Assembly: GCF_040807025.1 (NCBI RefSeq)
Contig: NC_090953.1
Location: 488,501 to 552,500, forward strand
Source: Struthio camelus
Taxonomy: Eukaryota > Chordata > Aves > Struthioniformes > Struthionidae
DNA: 64,000 bases
Reading direction: 5' to 3'
Position 1 is the stretch's first letter. Each line of letters opens with the position of its first letter. The notes beneath the pieces were generated by a model. The model worked only from the letters and a program-made list of their open reading frames with translations. It searched no databases and had not been told where the DNA came from. This document shows, piece by piece, positions 11,287-23,790 of this stretch. Position numbers and translations under genes: made by a program.

Positions 11287-14200
11287 ATGGATCTGAGGTC
11301 CTGCTCGCTGCTCCTGCTGTGGACGCTGGTGGTTGCCCTCGCTCTGCTGGCCCGAGAGGTGCTGGCCCAGCGCGTTTACACCAACACCTGGGCTGTCCTC
11401 GTCCCCGCGGGGCCCCGGCAGGCGGACCGGCTGGCCAAGAAGCATGGATTCCTCAACCTGGGCCCGGTAAGCGCCCCTCCGCTCTGCCCCGGGCAGCCGG
11501 CGGCCGGAGCCAGCCCACAGCCCCGGTGCCCTTGCGGCGGCCGCCCTTTCGGGGCCGCGGGGCCGGGTCGCCGGCGTGGGCTGCGTCGGCTCCGGAGGCG
11601 TTTCCAGCCCCTTGCAGCGCTCCCGGCGGGAGCGGCGCCCAGGCGAGGGCACGGCTCAGCGCTGCCCGGCTTCGCCCCGAGCGAGCCGTCCGGCGGCGGC
11701 CCTGCGCCCTCGGCCCTGGAGCGCCCGTCCAAGCGCGTGTCAGCGGGTCCCGCGGCCGCCCGCTTTCCCACGGCCCGCGCAGGTGCCGTGTGCCGCCTCG
11801 GCCGCCCTCCTGGCGGGGTGGCGGGACGGGGTGACCGCGGAGGAGCGCGGCCGTTCCCGCTGGCGCCGGGCTGTCCGCAGCGCGCTCCCCGGCTGTGCCG
11901 CGCTCCGGGCCGCCGGCAGCTGGTCGCGTTCCTCGGCGGGTGCGGGCGGCGCTGGCTCCGCTAACGAAGGCTGCGGTGCTGGGGCGCGGGAGCCGCGGGG
12001 CCCGGCCGGCGGCCGGCAGAGCTGCCCGCCCATTGGGGTGGCACACCGGGCTCCGCTGCTGTCTTCCCCTGCCGGCAGGCCGCTTCCAGCCGCCCAGGGT
12101 CTCTTGCGCCTGTTGCTGGAGCGCGGTGAAAGCTGCCCGGCACCGCTGTCGCGGCCCCGTCGGCAGCGCTTTTCTTGGCCCGGTGCTGGGCCGCGGCTCG
12201 GGCACCGCAAGGGCAGGGCTCTCCGCCCTGCAGCCTCAGCTGCCTGGCCGGGCGCACGGCTCCCCCGCACGCGGCCGTCCCGGCGCAGCCGCCGTCCCGG
12301 CGCAGCTGCCGCAGGGAAGGGCCTGGGGAGGTCCCGCGGCGCTGGCGCAGTCGGAGCACCGCCGACGGGGCTGCCGCGTGAGACCGGCTGAGCCGCCGGT
12401 CAGGACCGGGTGTTCGCCGGCGCGCCGCGGGGCGGGTGGGGGGCTGAGGGGGCCGGGGCGAGCGACGGGCCGCTGCTGTCCCCGGCTCGGAGGCTCTGCT
12501 GCGCCCTGGCAGCTGCGCTGGCTCTGGCAGGAAGGAAGCTCGAGGTGAAATCCCAGAGGAAGTTGCACAACTCGCGGCTGCAGTGTCAAGGCCCTGCTGC
12601 GAGCCAGCTGCCTGCGAGCGGCCGCGGGGCGGGGAAGGTGGCCGCGTCGGGGCGGCTCGCTGCCCCGTCCCGGCCGCCCCGGGCACGCGGGGAGCCGCCG
12701 GGCAGCGCCCGGCTCTGGGGTGTCCCGGGGGCAGGAGGGGTGAGCGGCCAGGCCCCTCTGCGGGGTCTGGCGGCGCCGGAGGAGCGGGTGGCCTCGGTCG
12801 GCGCGCGGAGGCGTCTCGGAGCAGGTCGCGGGGCCGGGTGAGGCGCAGAGCGACGCGGGGAGCACTCGGCTGGAGCCGGCCGCTGCAGAGACCGCCGAGC
12901 GCGGGGGGCCGGGCTGAGGTGAAACCAGCCTTTTTCTGGCTGCCCGAAGCCTTTCCCGGGCTCGGCCTCTGTGCCAGCCGCCCGCTCGGGGGCCGCGGGG
13001 GCGACGGGGCTGTTGGGCCCCCGCGAGCCGGCGTGGCGCGGTGCTGCACGCGCCTGGCTGGGCAGCGCCGGCCCTCTGCCGCGCCACTGCTGCGGGCTGG
13101 CACCTCTCCACCTGGCTGCCGAGCTGCCGGCCGAGCAGGAGCGCGCAGCACCTGCAGCGCGCCAGCCCGGGCTGGGATGGGAGGCGCTGGCCTGGGCACG
13201 TTTCCCCGCGCCTGGAGCCCATCCCAGCGCCCGTGCGGCAGGACCAGGCTTGGCCCTGGCAGGAGAGCCTGAGCGGCCCGCTGGGAAGAGCAGGGGAGGG
13301 AGGAGGCCGCGCTCTCCCTCCGGGAGAGTCGTCTGCAGCCGATCCTGGGGGTGTTTGTTTTGCTGGGACAGGATGGAGCAGCCAGGCTGGAGGAGGGAGG
13401 CGGAGGAGGGCTGGGTGCTTCTGGCAGCACCGCAGCGAGAGGCCCCGGGGTCCTTATCTCAAAGGATCCTGGCCTCGGCTCGGTGCCTGGACGCTGTCCT
13501 CGAAGGCACGCCGTCCCGGCGCGCTCTCTGCGCCACCTCTGCCTGCAGCGCCGGGGCGGGCGGACGGCGGGCGAGCGCGGGCGCTCCTCCGGCCGGCGTG
13601 CCGGTGAGACGGGAGCGCGGCCGTCGTTGCCGTGGGGCCCAGGTGGAGGAGAAGGGTCCCGGCGCTGCCGGCTCCGGCAGGGCGGGAGGCGCTGGGGAGG
13701 CGCACGGCCGCTGCCCTCGGGACGTCCCGGCCGGGTGCCGGGCAGCGCCGCCCGGCAGCACCTGCCTAAGCTGGACTCGCTGTTGGGACGGCAGCGAGAA
13801 GGGGCGTTGGCAGCCGCTGCGGTTCTTCGGGGTCTGGCTGCCCCTCTGGCAGGGGAGACCTGCGCGGGGCTGCAGGTCTCCGATGACCCCCTCCCTCCCG
13901 CCGAGGCAGCCCGCGGCTCCGCTCCCCGCGACGCGGCGGGGGAGCACGGCCGCCCCGCGTGGCCTGCCCGGGGGCTGCGAGCCGCGGCGGGGGCCGGGCC
14001 GGCGGTCACCGCTGCCTGCCAGGCTCCGTCCTCGCGAGCGCGGGCGCTGCCGGCGTTGGGCCCCGCGCAGAGCGGGTCGCGCCCGGCGACCAGGCAGAGC
14101 GGTGACGGGCCTGCGGGAGCCGTCGGGACTCGGCTCTTGCCCGGAGAGGGCGGCGGCGCGCTGGGCGATGGCACCGGGGCTGCTGCCTCCGCTGCTCCCC

Positions 14201-17200
14201 TCCGCGCGGCAGCTTTTTCCCTAGCAGTTCCCGAACGGCCTGAGCTGTTTGGTGTCGCGGGGTGCAGCGCTCCGTGGGGAGGAGGCCTGGGTCCGTCTCC
14301 GCGCTGCCCCGCGAGGCAGGGCTCCCCGGGCGCTGCGGCCGGCGGCGCTGGCAGGAGCAGGGCGCGCGCCAGGGAGCGGAGAGGCGGCGGGGCGGGCGCG
14401 GGGCCTGCCGGAGCGCGGGGCGGTGCGTCCCTCGCCCCGCGGAGCGCGGCCCGGCCCTGGCGCCGGGGCGCCTGCTAGCGCCGATCCTCTCCCTCCCGGC
14501 TTGGGCCGGGGCAGCGGCGCGCGGCTCTGCGGGAGCGGGGTGGGCAGGGGCCGAGCGCTCTTTGGAGGCCCTCTCCCTCGCGTTGCACTGGCCGGCCTTG
14601 CCGCGGGCGTCCGCCCCGCGTGCCGGCAGGGACCGGCCCTTCTGTCGCGGGCGGCAGGGTGGGATGCGCCACTCCGCAGCCCGGCCAGCCTCTGGGGTGT
14701 GCCGAGGGGAGACGGAAGTGACAGGGCTGCAGAGGGTTTATAAATAACCAGCTGGGAGGCGGCGTGGCCGGCTGGGCTGCGCTGGCGTGGCGCTCTTCCC
14801 GGCCCCGGCCCGGAGCTGCTCGCCGGCCGCTCTCGGCCTCCTGCCAGGGGACGAGCCGTGGCCCAGCCGCAGGGCGGTGGGGGGACGCCGCGGGGGACAC
14901 GGGTATGCTGGGTTTGGGGTGCGCCCTGGGCCCGGTGGCGCCTCTGCAGCCCGTTGGCCACCCCCGGCGGTGCCGTGCGGTGCCGCTCACCGGCCCGGAG
15001 CTGGTGTGGGGCACAGCACCGGTCCCCTCCGCCCCTCCTGTCCCTGGCCAAGGCTGCCGGGGCGGCGGCGGGTGCGGGGGGAGGACGGGGAGCCGGGGCC
15101 GGGGTCTCATGCCCGTCTCGCCCCTTGCTCCGTTGCAGATCTTTGGTGACTATTACCACTTCCGGCACAGCGGCGTGGTGAAGCGCTCGCTCTCGCCCCA
15201 CCAGCCCTGGCACAGCCGCTTGGCCCGGGAGCCGCAGGTACGTGCCGTGCGCCGTGGGTGCCTGCCCCGCTCCTGGGGGCCCGGCCGGGGCGGTGCGTGA
15301 GCCGGGGGCCCCGCTGCGGGCATAGCCATCGTCGCTGGCCGGTGGCCTGCCGCGTTCCTGGAAAGCGGGGCAGTCCCGGCTCGGCGGAGGGCTCCTCTCT
15401 CCGGCGCGTGGGACGAGCTGTGCCAGGCCCCAGCGCGCTGGCCGGGTCGACGCGGTCTGCTGGCCCGGGGCTGCCACGCGGCCGGCGCCCTGCCCAGCGG
15501 GGCGTGCGGCACGGCCGCTGCCAGCGGGCTCCGAGCTGGCCGGCCCGCTGCTCGGCAGGGCCCGGCGCTCCGGCCCGCCGCGCCGCTGGAGCAGAACCAC
15601 CTGGCGCCAGCGCCCGGCACGGATGCCGGGAGCCCCTCTAGCGTGGCGGGACGCCCTGGACCCGCCACCCTGCTCCTGGCGAGCCCGGCTGCGGCAAGGG
15701 GCGTCTCACCGGCCCTGGGTCTGGAGCGGGCTACGAGCTCCCCCGGGCAGGTGGCTGGTGGAGAGGCCGGAGTGTGGGGAGCTGCTGGCCACCCCCAGCC
15801 CAGCGTGCGCTGTCCGGGCTGCCGGCGATGGGGATGTGGCGGGCGCGCGGCAGCGTCCTCCCTTCTGCGCCCCCAGGTGCACTGGCTGGAGCAGCAGGTG
15901 GCAAAGCGCAGGACCAAGAGAGACATCTTCATGGAGCCCACCGACCCCAAGTTCCCACAGCAGTGGTACCTGGTAGGTGCCGGCCGGGGTGCCAGGGCGC
16001 GCGCGGGGCTGTGCGGCACCTGGGCGCCGAGGGGCGGCTCTGCGGGCCCGCGGGGTGCTGAGTGCTGGCTCTGAGGGTGCGGATGCGGGGCCCGAGGAGG
16101 GTTGTCGGGCTGCCCTGCTAACCACGAGCAGGGGAGGGAGGACTGCGGCGGGAGCCCTGTCCTGGGTGCAGCTCGCGAGTTGCAGCTTCCCTGCAAGAGG
16201 CGCTGGCAGAGCTGCGGAGAGCCTGGGGCCATGCTAGCAGGGCAGTCAGCCCTTTGCCTGTCCCAGGATTTGGGACCGTACTCGTGCTGCTGTCTCCATC
16301 GACAAGCTCAGGTGGCCAGCGCAGGTCTGACCTCTGTGAAGGCAGCTTTGTTTATTGAGCCCAAGCAGAACTGAGGGCTGCTGAGTATCCCTTCTGCATG
16401 CCCCTCTGTGGCTGGCCCTGTGCAGCGCTCTGGGCCCGCGATGCAGGGTTGAGCATGTCGTCTGCCCAGATCCCGTGGGGTTTCCTCATCCCTCCACCAC
16501 AACAGAGAGTGGAGCTGAAGCTGCCACTTGCGCGCCCTTGCAGCAGGCCAGGAGGGGTCTGGGTGCACCCCTTGCCGTGCCAGCAGCTTACGTGGCACAG
16601 CTTACGCTGCCAGGACTTCTTTTGGCAGTACAACACAAACCAGCGGGACCTGAACGTCCGTCAGGCCTGGGAGCAAGGCTACACCGGCAAGGGCATCGTG
16701 GTCTCCATCCTGGATGATGGCATTGAGAAAAACCACCCGGACCTGGAGGGCAACTACGTAAGTGCGGGATGCTCCCCTGGGGCGGAGCAGCTCCTGAGGT
16801 CGGGCCGCGTGTCCGTGGGAGCTCGTTGGGGCAGGGCTGTCAGCCCGGTTCAGCCCTGGACCGCGTGGGCTCCCCTGGGCGGGGGGGTGCTGCGGGGAGC
16901 TCGCTGGGCCGGGTGGCTGTTGCTGGCGTGCCTGCTGCGGGGGGACACGGAGAGCAGCAGGGAGCGCCTGCACCCTCCGTTGCTGAGCCCAGCATCGCGG
17001 ACACGGGTTTTGGGCACAGCCCCAGGGCAGCGGCCCTCGGTGGCCTGGGTCGCCAGCCTGTAACTGCCGGGTCTGTCCTCCAGGATCCAGGGGCTAGCTT
17101 TGATGTCAATGACCAGGACCCAGACCCGCAGCCGCGCTACACACAGATGAATGACAACAGGTGAGAAAGGAGGTGGCGGTGAGGGCGGTGGAGCCCAGCT

Positions 17201-20200
17201 GCAGGAGGGAAACGTGGCTCCAGGGGGGCTCAGTGGGCCGTGGGGGGAATGCATCCTTCTGCCCCACCGAGAACCCCCTGCCTCCCTCTCTCCCGCTCTG
17301 ACCCCAGCAGCCTCCCTCCCGGCTAGAGGCCCAGTGCAGCAGGAGGGTCGGACACGGCCCCGCGCGTGGCTGTCCCTGCAGGCTGGGCACCCAGGGGCAT
17401 GGCTGGCGCGGATGGGGGAAGCAGGGCGCTGGTTCTCCGGGGTGTGGCGGGTGCCCACTCCTTGCTCCTCACCCCACGCCTGAGCGTGCTTTGCACTGTT
17501 CCCGTTGCAGACACGGCACGCGCTGCGCCGGGGAGGTGGCTGCCGTGGCAAACAATGGGATCTGTGGTGTTGGCGTGGCTTACAACGCCAGGATTGGAGG
17601 TGGGTGTCACCCTGCCCCTGCAGGGAGAGCAGAGCTGGCGGTCGGCTCCTGCGGGTGCCGGCGGCGCGGTTGCAGCACGGCATCTCGGCCCTGCCGGCCA
17701 GGGCGGTGCCGTGACGGCCTGTAGCGTGGGGCAGCAGCGGCGGGCGACAGGCTGCGGCGGTGCTGAGCGGGGCCGCCCGGCCGGCCCGGCGCTGTGACGT
17801 CTGCTCTCTGGCCCTAGGCGTGCGCATGCTGGATGGGGAGGTGACTGATGCTGTGGAGGCCCATTCCCTCGGCCTCAATCCCAACCACATCCACATCTAC
17901 AGTGCCAGCTGGGGCCCCGAGGACGACGGGAAGACGGTGGACGGCCCGGCCCGGCTGGCAGAGGAGGCTTTCTTCCGAGGGGTCAGCCAGGTGAGCTGGG
18001 GAGCGTGCTGCGGCAGGGCCGGGGCGGCTGCTGCTCTCCCTCAGGCCTGCCCTGGCGCTTCTGGGCAGCTGGGTTGTCCTGGCTCTCCCTGATGAGTTAT
18101 CTCTCACCCCGTCTCTGCAATCAGGCGCTGTTGGTTTTTCCGGTTCTTCCTGTGTGATGGCTCTGAGTCATGGCTCTTCCAGTGCTTATCTCGCCTTTCT
18201 GAGCAGCCCCGAGTCCTCCCTGCTCAGAAAGCTCCCGCAAGCCCGGCGCTGGGCCTGTCTCTCCCCGCTCCGTGAATCCCTGTGCTGGTTCCTGTCTCTC
18301 GATTCACGCCAGCAGCTCACCCTCACTCCTGCTGCCCGTCCTCCCTCCCCGCTCTCCTTGCCCACTGTCAGTTCAGTTTGTGCCTTGGCTGAGCTGTGAT
18401 GCAGCCTGCGTGGTTCGTCTGCACTGCATGTCTCTGCCTGGGGTTCCCCGCACGGAAGTACGTGTGCGCTGTGCAAGGCGAGGCTGGCAGCCCACCCCGT
18501 TGGGCCACAGCACCCGCTCACGAGCCGCCGATCCAGCACCGTTTTATGGAGCTCTTGCAGGGCTGCCAGGCAGCTGCGAATTCCACACAAATACAAACCC
18601 CCCAAAGTCAGCCTGGGTGATTTCCAAGCTCTTGGGAACCCCGCTGCTGCAGCACCCGCTGCCGTGCAGCTCCTTGTCGTTGGGGGCAGCACCCATAGCC
18701 TCTGTGGAGCTGCCCCAACATCTCCCGCGCTCCCTTCTCCCGGCGCCACCGCGGTGTGACGGTGCTGCGGTCGGCCGTGCCAGAGGGCTGCCCAGCAGCG
18801 CCCGGTGTTCCCGGTGTGCTGGCTGCATCGGCTCTCAGTCCCTTCTCTCCCACTTGGACTGAAGGCTCTCTGGGGCCGGGACTGCCCGGGAGCCCCCGGC
18901 CCTGACCCGGGGCTCTGCCCTGCAGCAGCCCGGCGCTCGCCCTCACTCTGCCTCTGTCGTTAGGGCCGAGGGGGGCTAGGCTCCATCTTCGTCTGGGCGT
19001 CCGGGAATGGGGGCCGTGAGCACGACAGCTGCAACTGCGACGGCTACACCAACAGCATCTACACGCTGTCCATCAGCAGCACCACGCAGTACGGCAACGT
19101 GCCCTGGTACAGCGAGGCCTGCTCCTCCACCCTTGCCACCACCTACAGCAGCGGCAACCAGAACGAGAAGCAGATTGTGAGTCTGGGCTGCGGTGCTGGC
19201 GGGCTGGGAGCTCGGGGGGGGTCGGAGTGGGTGGCGAGCTGCAGCCCCGGTGGGTCGCCCCTTCAGGCACTGCGCGTGCCGGGGTGCAGCGAGCAGCGCT
19301 GCTGGTCTGCGGAGCCGGCCCCGCTCGGCGTGCAGGTTTCCACCTCACAGCCGCTCCCTGGGTTGCTCCTGTGAGTTAAAGGCTCCTCAAGGGGAGCTCA
19401 TGACCTGCCCCAGGAGATATAGCATCCCTGGACATCAGAGCCAGACCAGGCCAGGTCGGCCATTCTGCCTCGCATCCCTCTGTGCTCGCCAGGGACTCGC
19501 ATGCCCTGGAGCAGGGCTCCCGGTGGATGCCCTGCAGGTGTCCGGCTGGGTGCTGCACCTCTTACCCTCGGGCTCTTTCTTGCAGGTGACAACCGACCTG
19601 AGACAGAAATGCACCGAGTCGCACACGGGGACATCAGCCTCAGCACCCCTCGCTGCCGGCATCATTGCCCTCGCCCTGGAGGCAAAGTAAGGCCAGGCAC
19701 GGAGCGGGGCGGGGGGAGGCTGTTGAAGCCCTGTGTGAGCCAACAGCCCTCGGCCTGGGACTCCTCTGGGGCTGGGAGGAGCCGCATGCCAGTGTCCGAG
19801 CCTCCTGTCTCCCTGCAGCAAGAACCTGACGTGGCGGGACATGCAGCACCTGGTGGTGCAGACGTCGAAGCCGGCGCACCTCAACGCGAACGACTGGGTC
19901 ACCAACGGCGTCGGCCGCAAAGGTGACCGGGGGGCCGGGGGCTAGCAGGCTGGACCAGGCCGGGGGCTGGCGGGCTCCTGTTCATGAGCACTGCGAGCCG
20001 AGAGGGTGCTGGGGGCACCAGCTGGGGTGCTGGTGTTCTTCATGGACGCCCTCGCTTCCCTGCCCCGCGGAGCGGCCCTGACCGCCTCTCTGTTCACAGT
20101 CAGCCACTCCTACGGCTACGGCCTGCTGGATGCTGGGGCCATGGTGAGCTTGGCCAAGAACTGGACCACGGTGGGACCTCAGAGGAAATGCGTCATCGAC

Positions 20201-22831
20201 ATCCTCGCAGAGCCGAAGTAAGGGCTGGTGAGCCCAGGTGGACATTGCCCAGCGCCAGCTGCGTGCACAGCTCCACGCGGGAGCCAGGCTGCGGAAGCTC
20301 TTGGCCCCAGGGCAGGGAGCAGGGAGGATCTTGTGGTCCTGAACTCGGCATCCAGTGGGCCACCACGTCAGGAGGGCTTGGGAAGGGCTGGAAAAGCTGC
20401 CTTCAGCTTGGTTTCTGGGAGGCACCAGAGCTTCCCTGCTCCTGCTCCGGCTGGGCAGGGCGTAGCGGGGACACGTCCAGACTGCGACAGTGTGGTTTTG
20501 GGAGCAGCAAGTGTGAGTCCTCAGACAGAGGCACTTTTCAGGGGTCAGACAGAAGCTCCTTCTTCTCCTGCTTGGCCGCAGCCTCAGTGCAGCGTTTGTG
20601 CCGTGTCTCATGTGGCTGTGACTGGGGCGCTCTCTGGGAGCTCCCGTCCCGCGCGGGGAGGGCGTCCCTGGGCACCGCGGGCGCCAGCTCTGCCTGGTGC
20701 CCTGCCCTGCTCCCCCGGGACCCCCGCCGCGGCAGCAGGACAGACAGACGATCCTCGTGGTGGGCGTCGCGCCGGGCTCTGCGGCCGGGAACCGGCCCTG
20801 CTGTGGCTGCCGGCCCTGCTTGGCTGCAGGCGAACAGGCCACCCGCGCACCAGCAGGGGGATGAGGACGCGCCAGTGGCCGTCCCATGCCTGGCGGGGCT
20901 GTGCGGGGCGGTGCTGGCCCCGTGTCCGGGGAAGAAAGGGCCCATTCATGCCGGGCACAGAGCAGGGATTCAGGAGGCGGCCGCTGGGTAGCGTGCGCTC
21001 AGCAGAGCGAAGCCCTCCCCACCCCCAGGTCCTTCCAGGAACTGGGGCAAGTCGCATGTGACACCAAGGCCGCGTGCTGCTTGGGGCCGTCTGCTTCCTG
21101 TGGCTGGGGAAGGGCTCCGTCTCGTCCCCGCGGCTCCGGGATCGTCTGCCGGCCCCGCCGCCTGCTCGCCCTCGAGCCCCTCGCGGGAGTCTGGGGGAGT
21201 TCCCGGGCTCGGGCTGCACCGCAGCAGGCGCTGGGCGCGGGGGCTCCCGCTCGCCCTTCCCTGCCCGTGCGGCTGTGGGGCTCCTGTCACCCTTGGCTTT
21301 CCTTGCCAGGGACATCGGGAAGCGCTTGGAGGTCCGGCGGAAGGTGGACGCTTGCTTGGGGAAAGCGAACTACATCAGCCGGCTGGAGCACGCGCAGGCC
21401 AGGCTGACGCTGTCCTACAACCGACGGGGGGACTTGGCCATCCATCTCGTCAGTCCCATGGGCACCCGCTCCACCCTCCTGGCCTCCAGGTAGGTGCTGG
21501 GGCTGCCGCGGGCGGGTGGGCGTGAGCGGGTCCCGGCAGCCCGGGACACGTCTCGCCTCCCTCTCGCCCCAGGCCCCACGACTACTCGGCGGATGGCTTC
21601 AACGACTGGGCCTTCATGACGACGCACTCCTGGGACGAGGACCCCGCCGGGGACTGGGTGCTGGAGATCGAGAACACTAGTGACGCCAACAACTATGGTA
21701 GGGCTGGCCGGGGTCCCTGCTGCCGTTGCCTGCTTTCCGGGCCAGGGACGGACACGGAGCAGCGGGTGCTCCTGGCACCCGCGTGGGCGCAGCGGGTGCT
21801 GGCGGTGCCTCGGGCACTTTGCACCGCGCTGGCTGGGGAGAGGCTGGAGCCGGGTGCGCTGGGAGGGGAAGCGGCCGCCCCAGGGGCGTGCGGGGTCCCG
21901 GCAGGCTGGCGCCGTGCCACGAGGAGTCCCGCTTCGTGGAGGAGGTGCCCGTGCTCCCGCGGTGCCGTGGGCTTGTCCCGTGTCGGGCTGGCTCTGCCGG
22001 GCCTGGGGCACGGCGCGCGTCCTCTGCGGCGCCGGCGGCTCCTCACCCCGCCGCGGCATTGCAGGCACGCTGACCAAGTTCACGCTGGTGCTCTACGGGA
22101 CGGCGACCGAGTCCCCGAGTCTCTCCAACCAGCTGGAGAGCAGCGGCTGCAAGACGCTGACCTCCAGCCAGACCTGCGTGGGTGAGTGGGGGGTCCGGGG
22201 GGGCGCTGGGGCCCGGCCGCAGGGCTGGCCCCGGCGCCCGCTGACCGCTGCCTCTCCTGCAGTCTGCGAGGAGGGATACTACCTGCACCAGAAGAGCTGC
22301 CTGAAGCACTGCCCTCCGGGCTTCGCGCCCGGCGTCCAGAGCACACACTACGCCCTGGAGAACAGCGTGGAGCCCATCTCGCCCCACCTGTGCCTGCCCT
22401 GCCACCCGTCCTGCGCCACCTGCTCGGGGCCCACGGCCAACGAGTGCCTCACCTGCCCAGCGCACTCGCACTTCAGCAGCCTGGACCTGTCCTGCTCCCA
22501 CCAGACGCAGAGCAGCCGCGCGTCGCCCGCCCTGGCCGAGGGCGAGGGGCTGGCCGAGGCCCCGCCACCCGCCAACCTCCCCGTCCTCATCGCCAGCCTC
22601 AGCTGCGTCCTCATCGTCGTCATCTTCGTCACCGTCTTCCTGGCGCTGCAGCTGCGCTCGGGCTTCAGCCTGCGGGGCGTGAAGGTCTACGCCCTGGACA
22701 GCGGCATCATCTCCTACAAGGGGCTGCCCTCGGATGTGTGGCAGGAGGAGGGCCCCTCCGAGTCGGACGGTGAGGAGTACGAGGCCCACAGCGAGAGGAC
22801 TGCCTTCATCAGAGACCAAAGTGCCCTTTGA
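11287..22831 (+). CDS. FURIN: Furin, paired basic amino-acid cleaving proprotein convertase (complete, 15 coding exons)
   Basis: Calcium-dependent subtilisin-like endoprotease of the trans-Golgi network and endosomes, cleaving after R-X-K/R-R. Exons: 11287-11466, 15139-15237, 15877-15972, 16629-16757, 17084-17160, 17511-17599, 17818-17990, 18964-19176, 19586-19686, 19819-19922, 20100-20217, 21310-21489, 21573-21697, 22065-22181, 22263-22831; phases join to 789 aa (human 794). Visible: Leu-rich signal peptide; pro-domain ending RTKR; catalytic Asp in [14 protein letters not shown], His in RHGTRCAGE, oxyanion Asn in WASGNGG, Ser in [12 protein letters not shown] domain with RGD ([11 protein letters not shown]); Cys-rich region; one transmembrane helix ([20 protein letters not shown]); cytosolic YKGL sorting signal and an acidic cluster with two Ser in casein-kinase-2 context; C-terminus DQSAL. 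Oddity: the internal pro-domain site reads SGVVKR rather than the mammalian RGVTKR. Start chosen as the first Met before the signal peptide. Confidence 0.98.
11467..15138 (+). other. First large FURIN intron, GC-rich, no gene recognised
   Basis: 3.7 kb between the signal-peptide/pro-domain exon and the next exon. The sequence is CpG-rich throughout. Several long frames on both strands are open simply because of low A/T content; none shows conserved motifs or consistent splice structure. It may carry enhancer or alternative-promoter activity, which sequence alone cannot show. Confidence 0.6.
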
Positions 22832-23790
22832 TGAGCCCTCCAGCCCCTCCCTGGCGCCCGGCGCCCGGGGCAGGCCAGGCCGAGGGGCCCGGACTCCGCT
22901 CCCGTCCGCTCCCGCCCGGCACCGTCCCGCTGCGCTGCCTGGGCCGCCCGGGGGCCTCGCTGCTGCCGTCCCGCGCTCGGCACCGTCCTGGCTTTGCGCC
23001 GCCCCCAGGGGAGCCTCTGCGGCGGCCCGAGCCCCCGGGCCAATGTCGCAGCGCTGAGCAGGGGTGTGCGGTCCCGCCGCCCCCGGCTGCCTCCCCGCCG
23101 CCTCCGCCTCCGCCGGGGCCGGTCCGCCTCCGCCCGTGCCCTTCAACAGCAATAATGGCCAGGCCTCGGCCGTCACTGCCTGCTTCCCGCTGCCTCCCGG
23201 CCCCCAGGGGACCCGGCTCCTGGCTGCGCCGCAGGGCAGCGGGGACGGCGCCCCGGCCCGTGCCCCGCGCGGCTCGGCCCTCCCCGGGGCGGGGGCCCCC
23301 CGCAGCCCGGGACGCCCCGGGCCCCTCGTGCTCCCCGGCGGGGCCGGCACCCGGGCTGCGCCGCGCCGGCTCTGCCCTGGGCTCCTGCCCGCGCGGGGCC
23401 ACGGCCCCCCGTGCAGGCGGCGTCCCCGCGCGCCCCCCTGCCCCCCGACGTGCCTTGCCCCCGCTCGGTGACAATCCGTTCTGCTCCCAGCCCGAGCCCC
23501 GGCCCGGCCCCTCGCTCGGCGGCTCCCGGCCGGTGGGCAGGGCCGGGCCGGGCCGGTGCCGTGGCCCCCGAGTGCCGGGCTGCGCTGGCCCCCGGCGCCC
23601 GCCCCGGTGCCGCCGCCCGGGGGCCGCAGGACTATTTTTCTATAATAACATTTTTGGTGCACAGTAATTTTTTTCTTGTAATTTAATCAGCCAGGAGCTG
23701 CCTCCTGAGCCTGTTTTTAATTTAATGGATGTGGATATAACGCTAGAGAGACTTGAGTTATTAAATGTTCAGAACTATGCAAACCAGCTC
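22832..23790 (+). terminator. FURIN: FURIN 3'UTR and poly(A) region
   Basis: After the TGA at 22829-22831 a GC-rich 3'UTR of about 0.8 kb passes abruptly into an AT-rich tail from about 23633. The best poly(A) signal is ATTAAA at 23760-23765, followed by GTTCAG. No perfect AATAAA was seen in this stretch; the precise cleavage site is inferred. Confidence 0.55.

Noticed and set aside
11961-14174. 737-codon minus frame in the first FURIN intron
   Set aside because: Arg/Ala/Pro/Gly-rich low-complexity translation of CpG-rich DNA with no recognisable domain or splice context.
22043-23662. 539-codon minus frame antisense to the last FURIN exon and 3'UTR
   Set aside because: Antisense shadow of strongly coding, GC-rich sequence; no independent motif or promoter seen.
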